Positions 16,295 to 25,115 of a stretch of 53,488 nt of DNA are shown piece by piece. The position numbers were made by a program, and so were the translations under genes. Source of the DNA: Deltaproteobacteria bacterium (GTDB taxonomy: Bacteria; Desulfobacterota; BSN033; UBA1163); assembly GCA_016875195.1 (NCBI GenBank), contig VGRY01000024.1:1-53488 (forward strand), given 5' to 3'. Under the pieces are notes generated by a model. The model saw only the letters and a list, made by a program, of their open reading frames with translations, had not been told where the DNA came from and made no database searches. Numbering within the stretch: position 1 is the first letter of the stretch; the number at the start of each line of letters is the position of its first letter.

Positions 16295-17745
16295 TTTGCC
16301 CCTTTAACCCTGTCACCTTGCTCAATGCCGTTATTATTTTCAAGCATATTTAGTACAGCATTCAACTCTCCAACGGCACTTTCCAGCTCAGAAATTGCAT
16401 CAGCAGCCAATTCTTCTGGTTCGGGTAATTCGTCCATGTCGTCAAGGGATTCATCTTTGAGCCATTTAAGGCTATCAATCTTAAAATCTCGTTCCCTTAC
16501 TTCATTAATTGTAAAACAGCGCCAGCGGTCTTCTTTGGAATCCTTTAGATCTCTTTTTGAATGGCCCTCCGGATTAGGGCCGTAACAAGCCTCAAACTCC
16601 GAAAAGTGTTGAGGTGTAAGTGGGCGATCTTTTTTCGTAATCCTCGGAACATTAGTGCGAGCATCATAGACCCATGTGTTTTCGGTCGAATATCCTTTGG
16701 TGAAGAATATAACGTTGGTCTTGGTTCCGGGACTGTATGGAGTGAATGTCCCGTTGGGGAGCCGAAGGACAGTGTGGAGGTCACAATCCTCAGTAAGAAT
16801 CTTAAACACATCCCCGGCCTGATCAGCGAAGAGGACATTATCAGGTACAACAATGGCCGCCCGGCCTCCTGGTTTAAGAACACTCATCACATGCTGGACA
16901 AAATTGAGCTGTTTATTACTCGTGGCAACCGTGAAATCATCACGGTTAGGCGCTTGATTGGCCCCTTTTGTCCCAAAGGGAGGATTGGTCATCACGCATT
17001 CATAGCCACCATCCTTGGGAACTCTTTTGGGTTCATAGATGGCATCTCCTAAATAGATATTAGCCTGGATGCCGTGGAGATAAAGATTCATCAATGCAAG
17101 CCTTCTTGGTCGTGGAACAAGCTCGGTTCCTGAATAAGTGAAGTTTAGAATGCGTTTGGCTTCGTCCCTTTCGAGGCCGCCTTTTGTCTGCTCAATCAGC
17201 CATTCATAGGCACAGACCAAAAACCCGCCGGTGCCTGCGGCAGGGTCATGGATGGTAAAGTTTTTCGTCTTGCGAGGATCAGGCTTCATGCACCGGACGA
17301 TGGATTGGATAAGAATTCGAGGAGTAAAGTATTGCCCTGCTCCTTTCTTTCCTTCAGAAGCCGATTTCTCAAGCAAACCCTCATAAGCGGCGGCCTTCAC
17401 GTCAATATTAAGAGATGTCCATTCGATCTCGTCGATGAGGTTGACAAGGCGTTTCAGGTTAACCGGATTACTGAATCGGGAAAGAGCACCAGCGTAAATT
17501 GCTCCTAACATACCTGGCTGCTCCCCTAATCCCCTGAGTGTTGCCACATAGTGGTCGGTTAGATCAACGCCAGACTTTTCCCTTAAGACTGACCAGGAAT
17601 ACTTTGAAGGGATCTCTACTCCTTTCTCCTCGATCATTTTGAGAAAGAGAAGATAGGTCAACTGCTCGATGTAATCGCCATAGTCAATGCCATCATGACG
17701 CAAAGTGTGACAGAATCCCCAGAGTTTACCAACGATATCAGTCAT
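16291..17745 (-). CDS. hsdM: Type I restriction-modification DNA methyltransferase HsdM
   Basis: This 484-aa N6-adenine methyltransferase carries the N-terminal HsdM helical domain (WGFCHTLRHDGIDYGDYIEQ), the SAM-binding motif DPAAGTGG at 167-174 and catalytic NPPF at 254-257. It methylates the host copy of the HsdS target and is needed for cleavage complexes. The frame remains open to 17826, but the start at 17745 has AAGGAAA upstream and gives MTDIVGKLWG, the usual family opening. It sits between hsdR and hsdS, with a 129-bp gap to hsdR that holds a small GAGAGGG hairpin. Confidence 0.94.
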   Translation of the reverse strand: MTDIVGKLWGFCHTLRHDGIDYGDYIEQLTYLLFLKMIEEKGVEIPSKYSWSVLREKSGVDLTDHYVATLRGLGEQPGMLGAIYAGALSRFSNPVNLKRLVNLIDEIEWTSLNIDVKAAAYEGLLEKSASEGKKGAGQYFTPRILIQSIVRCMKPDPRKTKNFTIHDPAAGTGGFLVCAYEWLIEQTKGGLERDEAKRILNFTYSGTELVPRPRRLALMNLYLHGIQANIYLGDAIYEPKRVPKDGGYECVMTNPPFGTKGANQAPNRDDFTVATSNKQLNFVQHVMSVLKPGGRAAIVVPDNVLFADQAGDVFKILTEDCDLHTVLRLPNGTFTPYSPGTKTNVIFFTKGYSTENTWVYDARTNVPRITKKDRPLTPQHFSEFEACYGPNPEGHSKRDLKDSKEDRWRCFTINEVRERDFKIDSLKWLKDESLDDMDELPEPEELAADAISELESAVGELNAVLNMLENNNGIEQGDRVKGAK

Positions 17746-17810
17746 AGAATTTCCTTTACCCCCCTCACTCTTTCGATCCCGCAAAGCGCGGGACTCAAGA
17801 CAGACCCCAC

Positions 17811-17854
17811 CCCTCTCCCCTCTCACGGGATCTTCGGCCCGCCAGAGGAGAGGG
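17811..17854. repeat. CCCTCTCC/GGAGAGGG hairpin between hsdR and hsdM
   Basis: Arms CCCTCTCC (17811-17818) and GGAGAGGG (17847-17854) can pair around a 28-nt interior. A smaller CCCGC/GCGGG-type hairpin lies at about 17778-17792. This type of C-rich/G-rich palindrome is another dispersed intergenic form; it would lie inside the hsdR-hsdM transcript. Confidence 0.5.
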
Positions 17855-17874
17855 AAAGGATGAACCTCTTGATA

Positions 17875-20559
17875 TTAGGCGGCGATGGCTTCGTTGACCT
17901 CGTGAATGATTTCATCCAATTTACCATCAAAAACCTTATTCAATTTATTCCATGAGGCTCCTTCTCTGGTAAATATGGGTAGCCTCTCAATGTCTTCTTT
18001 CTCCATTAAAAGGTTTTCGATGAGATGCCTTCTTATTAATTCCAGCCATTTGTTCTGTTCTTCTGTGAAGGAACGGTCGGACTTGACTTTCATCAAAGCT
18101 TTGTTCACCCTTTGCTCGACGGTTAATAGTTCCCCGCCTTTTGTAGCAAAGCGTATCATCGAAATAATATCGGCCAATTCTTTATTGTAAGCACGGTGAA
18201 GATTCTTCTCATTAAATTTATCCACCAGATGGTCTGGTTTGGTTGCCAAGGTTTCTCTTAAAGCCTTCAACTGCTTGGGATCGAATTCTTTAGGTTTTTT
18301 AAGGAGGACCTCCAATGCTTCAATATGTTCGGGATTCATCTTTACGAATTTTTCAAATTCCTGCAAGTAGTCCTGTGGGCCGAGCTCTCTCCCATCCTTA
18401 GCCCTGAAAATGATCCTCGAATAAACACTATCTTCAGCGCCATTCGCCCTAATAAATTTCTTTTCAGGTCGAGGATAATTTTCACAAAGATCAAGAAAGG
18501 CATCACTCTGCAGGGTCTTGATTGTCTTGCTCCAAGCTCTCTCAAGTCTCTCATGCAAGGTCTTAGAAAACTCAGCGATGTCACATCCGAGAATATATTC
18601 GAACTGGAATCTTCCCTCTTGTGTGGTATTTTTCGAGATCCTGTGGAGCCTTTTAGATAAAACGCCGATATTGTATTCTCGGTCCTGGTTATTGGCGATG
18701 GCCAGAACAATCTCTCTGATTGTTCTGGTTGCCTTTACAGGCGCCTCAGCAGTGATGCCAGTCGTCTTTCTGAAATATTCCAGCAAAGTTCCATTAAAGC
18801 AATCAAAAACTGTAAAATGGGTTTTATGTATTTCGGGACAAAGGCGCGTGCCCCGACCCATCATCTGCTCAAATAGAATTCTCGATTGAACGGGCCGGAG
18901 AAAAACAATATTTTCTATTTTGGGGACGTCCACACCTGTTGAAAGCATATCTACGGTGACTACAATTCCGGGGTTCTGGCGGTTCCTAAATTCACGAATC
19001 CTTTGAAGAGGTCTATCAACCGAGGGGCTACCCGTTATCTTTTGAACAAAATCATCTCCCCGGTTAAATTCCTCTCTCAGGAGTCCAACCAATTGATCGC
19101 AGTGAGATGTATGCGGAAGGTCGTTCTGGGCGAAAATTAAAGTTTTTGGAAAATGGCTGATCTGTCTTTCCTGCTCCAAGAGATATTTTTTAATTTCCTG
19201 AACAATCTTTCTGTTTCGGTCCGGAGCTGTCCAGTTGATCTCAGTGGTGGGAGCTGGAAGTTCTCTCTCGTCTTCGAGGATTTCAAATTTGAGCTGGCCA
19301 GTCTCCGTATTGATGAGCCCGACCTCCTCCCCCTCTTTGAGAAAGACGCCGCGGAGTGTAATATCCGATTGGATAGCAACAGCATCGTAGTCAACCAGAT
19401 AACCTTCCCGAACAGCCCGTTCATAATTATAGCTATAGACAATTTCCTTAAAGAATGCCTTGGTGTGGGTAGCGGGTGTTGCAGTCAGCCCGATTTTAAT
19501 CCCATCAAAATGGTTCAAAACCTCGCGCCATCTGCTTTCTTCCTGAGCCGTATATCCCCGGTGACACTCATCGGCGATGATCACATCGAAGGCATGAGTT
19601 GGTATATCCATTTTCGAAGCATCGGAATCATCGTCTTGGTCCCCTGGGGCTGAAAACATTCCCTCAAACCCAAACAGATTAATCCTCATGCGTTGGATCG
19701 TGGAGATATAGACGAAACTGTCTCTGCTATTCGGATTCGTCAGATATTCGCCCGGAAGAACCTTAGGATCAAACTTTATTTCTTCATCGAGATCTTCCCT
19801 CCTGAGTCTCTGGCTATAAACTTCATAACATTGGTCAAACTTCAGCCCCGGCTCAGCCTCAAAACTGGCGGCAGTTGTCACAGCCTGGGCCGCAAGGGCA
19901 CGCCGATCTACCAGAAATAGAATGCGTTTGGCATAACCGGACTTCATCAAGCGGTAAATGAGATTGAAGATGGTAAATGTTTTGCCGGTGCCTGTTGCCA
20001 TGGCAACCATCATGTGGCGTTTGCGGGAAAGAATATCTTGTTCGATCGCTGTGATAGCTTCAATTTGAAATGGCCAGAGATGGACCCTGTCTATTTCATG
20101 GTCTCTGAGCCATTTTTTCGCCTCAGCTTCGTTCTTTTTAAGCATTTCCATCAGCGCCTGAGGGGTGTGAAATCCGGCAACCTCTCTCGAGAGATTTAAT
20201 GGGTCCCTTAAATCTTGAAACCAGAATATCTTTCCATTCGTGGAATAAGCAAAAGGAATGTGATAATCGCCAAAGGATTGAGGGCCTGCCTCAAAGCCTC
20301 GCGCATATCTTTTGGCCTGTTGAAGAACATTTTGAGGCCCTATTCTTACTCTCTTGCCTTCCACACATGCCAACGGTATTCCTTTGAAGAAGAGTATATA
20401 ATCAGCCAGCCCATTCTTAGTTGGATACTCTTCAACAGATCCCTGGGTATATTTTGTACCTGGGCGGAAAGGGACGATTGGACCCCATCCAGCCTTTAAA
20501 AGGGCTTTATCTATAAGCAATTTTCTGGTTTCTGCCTCGCTGATGTCAGTATTGGTCAT
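17875..20559 (-). CDS. hsdR: Type I restriction endonuclease subunit HsdR
   Basis: This 894-aa motor-nuclease has its PD-(D/E)xK nuclease near the N-terminus (Asp53 in LADYILFF, then VEGKR with Glu67 and Lys69). The SF2 translocase follows: Walker A MATGTGKT (187-194), DECH (330-333), GLTATP near 358 and a C-terminal motif QMMGRGTRL. A C-terminal region contains the HsdM/HsdS docking domain. All catalytic motifs are intact, so restriction should be active. It is 55 bp downstream of radC and shares its direction. A conventional Shine-Dalgarno is not obvious before ATG 20559. Confidence 0.94.
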   Translation of the reverse strand: MTNTDISEAETRKLLIDKALLKAGWGPIVPFRPGTKYTQGSVEEYPTKNGLADYILFFKGIPLACVEGKRVRIGPQNVLQQAKRYARGFEAGPQSFGDYHIPFAYSTNGKIFWFQDLRDPLNLSREVAGFHTPQALMEMLKKNEAEAKKWLRDHEIDRVHLWPFQIEAITAIEQDILSRKRHMMVAMATGTGKTFTIFNLIYRLMKSGYAKRILFLVDRRALAAQAVTTAASFEAEPGLKFDQCYEVYSQRLRREDLDEEIKFDPKVLPGEYLTNPNSRDSFVYISTIQRMRINLFGFEGMFSAPGDQDDDSDASKMDIPTHAFDVIIADECHRGYTAQEESRWREVLNHFDGIKIGLTATPATHTKAFFKEIVYSYNYERAVREGYLVDYDAVAIQSDITLRGVFLKEGEEVGLINTETGQLKFEILEDERELPAPTTEINWTAPDRNRKIVQEIKKYLLEQERQISHFPKTLIFAQNDLPHTSHCDQLVGLLREEFNRGDDFVQKITGSPSVDRPLQRIREFRNRQNPGIVVTVDMLSTGVDVPKIENIVFLRPVQSRILFEQMMGRGTRLCPEIHKTHFTVFDCFNGTLLEYFRKTTGITAEAPVKATRTIREIVLAIANNQDREYNIGVLSKRLHRISKNTTQEGRFQFEYILGCDIAEFSKTLHERLERAWSKTIKTLQSDAFLDLCENYPRPEKKFIRANGAEDSVYSRIIFRAKDGRELGPQDYLQEFEKFVKMNPEHIEALEVLLKKPKEFDPKQLKALRETLATKPDHLVDKFNEKNLHRAYNKELADIISMIRFATKGGELLTVEQRVNKALMKVKSDRSFTEEQNKWLELIRRHLIENLLMEKEDIERLPIFTREGASWNKLNKVFDGKLDEIIHEVNEAIAA

Positions 20560-20583
20560 GAGGAATGTCTTAATCTCCCCTTT

Positions 20584-20604
20584 CCCCTCTTTGTCAAAGA
20601 GGGG
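20584..20604. repeat. CCCCTCTTTG/CAAAGAGGGG hairpin between radC and hsdR
   Basis: The arms form a perfect 10-bp stem around a single base. It has the same plan as the pair of G-rich hairpins at 24897-24949 and is probably a dispersed element. No U-run follows on the minus strand, so it is unlikely to be a strong terminator for radC. Confidence 0.6.
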
Positions 20605-20614
20605 TATTTCTTAA

Positions 20615-21589
20615 TTACAGCATCTTCTCCTCGACCATGCTCAAGGTTTTATCTTTCGATAGGATGATATGATCGAGGATTCGAAGGCCGAGAGTTTCAG
20701 CAGCCTTTTTAAGGTCTCTGGTTATGGCTCTATCGTCTTCACTGGGCGTAGGATCTCCGCTGGGATGGTTGTGAACCAGAATGAGTGCAGAAGCTGATTC
20801 TTTAATTGCTGGTTTAAGGACTTCACGGGGATGGACAAGGCTTTTATCTAAGAGTCCAACAGTGATCTGCTCAGACTTGATGACATAATGTTTTTCATCC
20901 AGAAGGATAATATGAAATTCTTCTTGCTTGGCTTCTCTTGCCAGTCTCATGAAATGTTCTTTGCAATAAGTGAGGGCATCAGAGGTGTTTCTGACTTTAT
21001 GACGAACCACTGATTCAGTCGTTCTTTGGCTCGCCAATCTTTTACCTAACTCGAGACCAGCCATAATTTGACAATAGGCAGTTTCTCCTATGGCTTTACT
21101 GATCTGTTTCAGTTCCCCTCTTGCCTGGAGAGATAATTTTTCAAGGTTATTTCCGAATAATGTGGCCAGCCTTTCACCAGACTGCATTGCAGATTCACCT
21201 TGAAGACCAGAACGAATCAAAATAGCTAAAAGTTCTGAGGTCTTCAGTTCTGATGGTCCTAATCGTAGAAGGCGTTCTCTGGGACGGTCCATAGATGGGG
21301 ATCGCTTAACAGTAGCAGTGAAAACACGTTGATCGATCCATCTACCTGCATTGAACTCTTTCCTCTTTGATGACCAAGAATATTGTTGTTTCGCCTTTGA
21401 CCCAGACTTGGCTAAGTATCCAACCTTCATTAACTCACTAATAACCCTGCCTATAAATTGAGTTTTCTCATTTTTAAGGGCCTCATAAATTTTGGGTTTA
21501 TCAAATGAATGGTTTTCCAGCAGAGCGTTGACTACGGATTGATACCTTGTAAAACGTTTTACATCTGGATCGATCTTAATCTTTGGCAT
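20615..21589 (-). CDS. radC: RadC-family JAB protein with an N-terminal winged-helix extension
   Basis: The 324-aa product has the RadC layout from about residue 100: an HTH-like N-part with RPRERLLRLGPSELKTSELL, then a JAB/MPN metalloprotein domain with Glu in HPREVLKP and HNHPSGDPTPSEDD (His273, His275, Asp286). RadC proteins are usually about 220-230 aa; here a first 90-residue part (RYQSVVNALLENHSFDKPKI onwards) looks like a small winged helix ending KQQYSWSSKRKEF. The biochemical role of RadC is unsettled, and it is frequent in mobile and defence islands. It leads the minus-strand restriction island. Confidence 0.85.
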   Translation of the reverse strand: MPKIKIDPDVKRFTRYQSVVNALLENHSFDKPKIYEALKNEKTQFIGRVISELMKVGYLAKSGSKAKQQYSWSSKRKEFNAGRWIDQRVFTATVKRSPSMDRPRERLLRLGPSELKTSELLAILIRSGLQGESAMQSGERLATLFGNNLEKLSLQARGELKQISKAIGETAYCQIMAGLELGKRLASQRTTESVVRHKVRNTSDALTYCKEHFMRLAREAKQEEFHIILLDEKHYVIKSEQITVGLLDKSLVHPREVLKPAIKESASALILVHNHPSGDPTPSEDDRAITRDLKKAAETLGLRILDHIILSKDKTLSMVEEKML

Positions 21590-21779
21590 AATTTGGGAGT
21601 TAAGTTAATCTACCAAAAATAGAGAGAAAAATCAAAAAAATAGGGCAAATGGAGTGGATGGGTTTAATGATAGTTAAAAGAGTGGCGATGGAGGCCATGA
21701 GGGGGTGAAGGAGAATGCCCCCTCAAAACCATTGAGATCTCAAAATAGTAGCACCATATTTCATAGCGCAAAAGTGCCA

Positions 21780-22352
21780 TTAATAATTCTCTGCAAGTAC
21801 TTCGAAGTGGGCACGGGGGTGTTTGCAGACAGGACATTGGTCCGGAACTTCCTTTCCATCAAAGACATAGCCGCAGTTGCGGCAGTGCCACTTGACCGAA
21901 GCCTCCCTTTTAAAGACCTTTCCTTCCTTCACGTTCTTTAAAAGGCTCCGATATCTCTCCTCATGAAACTTTTCAACCTTGGCCACCCAGGAAAAGGTCT
22001 CTGAAATTTCATTAAACCCTTCTTTTTTTGCAGTTCCAGCAAACTCGCTATAGAGGGTCGTCCATTCCAGATTTTCTCCATCTGCGGCTGCTTTCAAATT
22101 GGCCGGGGTATTTCCAACCGGACCGGCTGGATAGGAAGCCGTGATTTCAACCTCCCCTCCCTTGAGGAGATTGAAGAAGAGTTTGGCATGCTCCTTCTCA
22201 TTCTCCGCGGTTTCGAGAAAGAAGGCAGAGATCTGTTCATAGCCCTCTTTTTTCGCAGCGCTGGCAAAGTAGGTATAGCAATTCCGGGCCTGGGATTCGC
22301 CTGCAAAAGCGGCCAATAAGTTCTTTTCAGTCTGACTTCCTTTAAATTCCAT
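21780..22352 (-). CDS. rbr: Rubrerythrin
   Basis: The 190-aa protein has a ferritin-like diiron domain (about 1-140) with carboxylate/His positions in [19 protein letters not shown] and VEKFHEERY, followed by a rubredoxin-like domain with CRNCG and [11 protein letters not shown]. Rubrerythrin reduces hydrogen peroxide in the cytoplasm of anaerobes. ATG 22358 is in frame, but GAGGGG abuts it; spacing is better for ATG 22352. It ends the minus-strand run beginning with the HAD gene, 13 bp after the small zinc-ribbon gene. No Fur/PerR-like site was recognised. Confidence 0.93.
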   Translation of the reverse strand: MEFKGSQTEKNLLAAFAGESQARNCYTYFASAAKKEGYEQISAFFLETAENEKEHAKLFFNLLKGGEVEITASYPAGPVGNTPANLKAAADGENLEWTTLYSEFAGTAKKEGFNEISETFSWVAKVEKFHEERYRSLLKNVKEGKVFKREASVKWHCRNCGYVFDGKEVPDQCPVCKHPRAHFEVLAENY

Positions 22353-22365
22353 AGACATCCCCTCT

Positions 22366-22623
22366 TTAGTTTATTTCTTTTCCCGATTTGTGCCGGGTGA
22401 ACTGTTCAATAACCTGCTGGTATTGAAGAAGGGTGGCCTCATAATAGGCGACCTTCTTCTCAAGCCTTACCACATTCGATTTCAATGTTTCGTTCTCACC
22501 TCGCATCCGAATTCCCACTAGAAAGAAGGCAATGAGCAAAAGGATCAAAATTGCAAAAAGGGGTCTGGTATAATCTTTCCTGACTGCCATCTGAACCTCT
22601 ATGCCACAGTTAGGACATCTCAT
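22366..22623 (-). CDS. Small zinc-ribbon, single-pass membrane protein with coiled coil
   Basis: This 85-aa product begins [12 protein letters not shown], half of a zinc ribbon, then has one strong transmembrane helix at about 22-43 ([17 protein letters not shown]) and a predicted short coiled coil ([20 protein letters not shown]). Only one CxxC is present, so zinc may be shared between copies. It overlaps the transglycosylase stop as ATGA. The family is unknown to me; the partner might be the wall enzyme or rubrerythrin next to it. Confidence 0.75.
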   Translation of the reverse strand: MRCPNCGIEVQMAVRKDYTRPLFAILILLLIAFFLVGIRMRGENETLKSNVVRLEKKVAYYEATLLQYQQVIEQFTRHKSGKEIN

Positions 22624-23483
22624 TTCTTCCCCCTGATCTTTTGGGCCACCTGAACGATGGTTTCTCCGTAAGGGTCGCTACGGTTATAATGCCAGAGAAG
22701 TTTTTTCTGCTGAGGGATCGAAAGGCCCCTCTTCCAGCCATGAGCATTCAAATAATTCCCAATACTGAGGATGGCTCCCTCAGGATCATAACGCCATTCT
22801 TTAAAACTATTTTTGTTCAAGGCATAGGCCTTATAACTTGAGGGGATGAACTGGGGCATACCCAAGGCGCCGGCAGTGGATCCATAAACTTCAAGAGGAT
22901 CCATCTCCTCAGGCCGGACGATCTCAAGGAAATGTTTCAGTTCTTTATAGGCCCAGTTCGCCCTCCGGCTGGCCACATTTTCGATCAGGTCAAAGGGAAC
23001 TTCAGGGCTCGTCTCCCGAATGGTTGAGTAGTTTTTAAGAAGGTTTTCAGTAGAATCCATGATGGCCATGCTGGCCAGCGTGGGGATGACCCTGTGTCTT
23101 CCGATATTCTCGCCAAACCTCGATTCGACCAGTAGGATGGCTACTGCAATCTCTCTCTCCACATCGAACCTTCTCTCCATCTCCTTCAACGTTTTAAGAT
23201 TCTCACGTAGGAAATTTTTTGCGAGGAGAGTCGCTTCAAATGTGAGGAACTTGGTATAAATTTCTGGGATCTCCCTGGTGATCAGGGAAACGGCCAATCG
23301 GGCTGGGATGGGCTCAGTGCGAGCATCGAGGAATAGACGGAATACATATTCCTTATCAAAACCATCTTTGATGAGTCGAGCAACAAGGGGTTGATAGTGG
23401 GAAGGAAGATCCTGGAGATCACTGGCAAGACCAGAAGAGGAAAATCCTATCAGAAGAATCAGGATCAGTAAAAGAGGTTTCAC
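22620..23483 (-). CDS. mltB: MltB-family lytic murein transglycosylase
   Basis: The 287-aa protein has a signal peptide (1-20, ending SSSGLA) and an SLT_2/MltB fold. The catalytic Glu120 lies in LLVESRFGENIG, and the family motif GALGMPQFIPSSYKAYA is near 205-220. It cleaves murein glycan strands in the periplasm. No lipobox Cys follows the signal, so it is likely soluble or peripheral rather than lipid-anchored. It overlaps the HAD gene by ATGA upstream and the zinc-ribbon gene by ATGA downstream, so the three are cotranslated. Confidence 0.88.
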   Translation of the reverse strand: MKPLLLILILLIGFSSSGLASDLQDLPSHYQPLVARLIKDGFDKEYVFRLFLDARTEPIPARLAVSLITREIPEIYTKFLTFEATLLAKNFLRENLKTLKEMERRFDVEREIAVAILLVESRFGENIGRHRVIPTLASMAIMDSTENLLKNYSTIRETSPEVPFDLIENVASRRANWAYKELKHFLEIVRPEEMDPLEVYGSTAGALGMPQFIPSSYKAYALNKNSFKEWRYDPEGAILSIGNYLNAHGWKRGLSIPQQKKLLWHYNRSDPYGETIVQVAQKIRGKK

Positions 23484-24163
23484 CTTCGGTCCTCCTTTAA
23501 ATTGGTGATGAGCTCTCCATAATCATCAATTAGAAAATCAGGTCTTCCGGAGAGGAGATCGGGCCTGGGGTTTTCTCCTCCCAGAATGATGATCACCCGT
23601 AATCCTGCCTCTTTGGCGGCCTGAATATCGTCGATGCTATCTCCGACAAAGAGGGCTTTTTCTTTTGCAATGTTGAGGCTTTTCAGGGCGAGACGGATTC
23701 CTTCACCGTTCGGTTTGAGGTGACGGACATCGTTTCGACTGACAAGGATATTGAAAAGGGAGGAAAGTCCCAACTTTTTAATCCCCTCTTCTATTGCCTT
23801 TTCCCCCACGTTACTGACCAGACCGGTCCGGATGTCTGAGGTTTTCAGGGAAGATAAAAACTCTTTTGCCTGAGGCCTGAGGCTCCATCGGAGCAAAGCA
23901 TCAGCATCAAAGCGGTCATAGATCGAATCGATCTCTTCTTTCACCTGTTCAGGGGATTGGCCGATTTCTGAAGCGATGGCCATCGCTTGATTCTTTAGAA
24001 TGGAGTATTTCTTTCCCTGAAGACGGTCAACGGGAAAACCCAAAGCATTCAACCTTTGAAGCACTTCTTGAACGGCTCCCTTAAGATCCCATTGAAAATC
24101 AACGAGCGTTCCCTCGAAATCAAAAAGGACTGCCTCCACTCCTTTGAAATTTATCTTTTCCAC
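23480..24163 (-). CDS. HAD-superfamily hydrolase with altered motif I
   Basis: A 227-aa phosphatase-like protein. Motif I reads LFDFEGTLVDF: the nucleophile Asp15 is present, but the usual general acid/base Asp two residues on is Glu17. Motif II is SNVGEKA, motif III has LKPNGEGI, and motif IV VGDSIDDIQAAKEAG. A helical cap covers about 25-90. Overall it resembles phosphoglycolate phosphatase/Gph, but with the D-to-E change the substrate and rate are unclear. It overlaps mltB by ATGA and is the first gene of the small minus-strand operon. Confidence 0.82.
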   Translation of the reverse strand: MEKINFKGVEAVLFDFEGTLVDFQWDLKGAVQEVLQRLNALGFPVDRLQGKKYSILKNQAMAIASEIGQSPEQVKEEIDSIYDRFDADALLRWSLRPQAKEFLSSLKTSDIRTGLVSNVGEKAIEEGIKKLGLSSLFNILVSRNDVRHLKPNGEGIRLALKSLNIAKEKALFVGDSIDDIQAAKEAGLRVIIILGGENPRPDLLSGRPDFLIDDYGELITNLKEDRR

Positions 24164-24196
24164 AATACGAAATGTTAACTCCTCCAGTTCCTTTTT

Positions 24197-24817
24197 TCAA
24201 CGGGAGACCATGGTGATGAGGATATATACACCAAACAATAGGATGAGGAGACCTGAAACTCTGTTGATCCACCTCATCTCACGAAAGTTGAATTTTGCCT
24301 GAAGAAAAGCAATCCCTTCGCTCAAAAGAAGCCACCAGAGTGCTGAGCCAATGAATACGCCAAGAACCAATATTCCTGCGGAAACATAATTTCCGCGGGT
24401 GCTCGTAATCCCCAGTCCTGCAAAGATGGCTGCAAAAGAGAGGATAGTCATTGGGTTAGTGAGTGTGAGAAAAAAGGTTGAGGCATAGGCGCCCATCAGT
24501 CCATTGCCTTTGGCGGAAGCGGGTTGTTCCGCCGGCCTGGCAAAAAAAGTTTTTAACCCCAGATAACAAAGAAAGAGTCCTCCGATGACACGAAACCATA
24601 CTTGTTGGCTGATGATCAGGTCTGAAACAAACGTCAACCCAAACCCGGCAATGAAACCATAGAGGGTGTCAGCCGTGGCCGCACCAAGGCCTGAGACCAG
24701 ACCAGCCGTGCGTCCATCAGCCAATGTCCGCCGGATGCATAATAGACCGATGGGTCCAACAGGCGCTGCGATCGCAAAGCCAATCATCACCCCCTTTAAA
24801 AGAAAAACGATATCCAC
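24197..24817 (-). CDS. LysE/RhtB-family amino acid exporter
   Basis: This 206-aa membrane protein has six hydrophobic segments and the family opening APVGPIGLLCIRRTL, with a glycine-rich second helix (GLVSGLGAATADTLYG) and TNPMTILSFAAIF near the middle. LysE/RhtB proteins export amino acids such as lysine, threonine or homoserine; the substrate is not readable here. The frame stays open to 24844, but AAAGGAGG lies just before GTG 24817 (coding VDIVFLLKG), so I use the GTG. It ends 33 bp before the HAD gene start and could share its transcript. Confidence 0.85.
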   Translation of the reverse strand: MDIVFLLKGVMIGFAIAAPVGPIGLLCIRRTLADGRTAGLVSGLGAATADTLYGFIAGFGLTFVSDLIISQQVWFRVIGGLFLCYLGLKTFFARPAEQPASAKGNGLMGAYASTFFLTLTNPMTILSFAAIFAGLGITSTRGNYVSAGILVLGVFIGSALWWLLLSEGIAFLQAKFNFREMRWINRVSGLLILLFGVYILITMVSR

Positions 24818-24896
24818 TGATCCTCCTTTTATTAAGAGTCTCAAAATAGTCTACACATGGGAAACCAAAGGCTCAAAGACTCATAACCCCACCTAC

Positions 24897-24949
24897 CCTC
24901 CCCTTATTTTAAGGGGAGGAATATCCCCCCTCTTAAATTAAAAGGGGGG
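24897..24949. repeat. Two tandem C-rich/G-rich hairpins
   Basis: Hairpin 1 has a perfect 10-bp stem CCTCCCCTTA/TAAGGGGAGG (24897-24919). Hairpin 2 pairs CCCCCCTCTTAA with TTAAAAGGGGGG (24925-24949) at 11 of 12 positions. Such CCCCTTTA-type palindromes are common between genes in Desulfobacterota. They sit between the divergent LysE-type and DUF3047 genes, so they are not shared terminators. Confidence 0.75.
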
Positions 24950-25115
24950 CGGGGGAGTTATTTAATTGATCGAACCCTTTAAGTTCATGTCCAAGAATGT
25001 CTATTCTATTATGAGACTGTTAATAAGTCTTCAATGGTGATAAGAAATTATAGGAGACCCTCGTAACCCTGTCAAAATATTTTCATATGTTTTCATAATA
25101 TGGTATAAAATAACC

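Noticed and set aside
24841..25115. Repeat-rich gap as a CRISPR array
   Set aside because: Two different hairpins, no direct repeats with regular spacers and no cas genes in the window.
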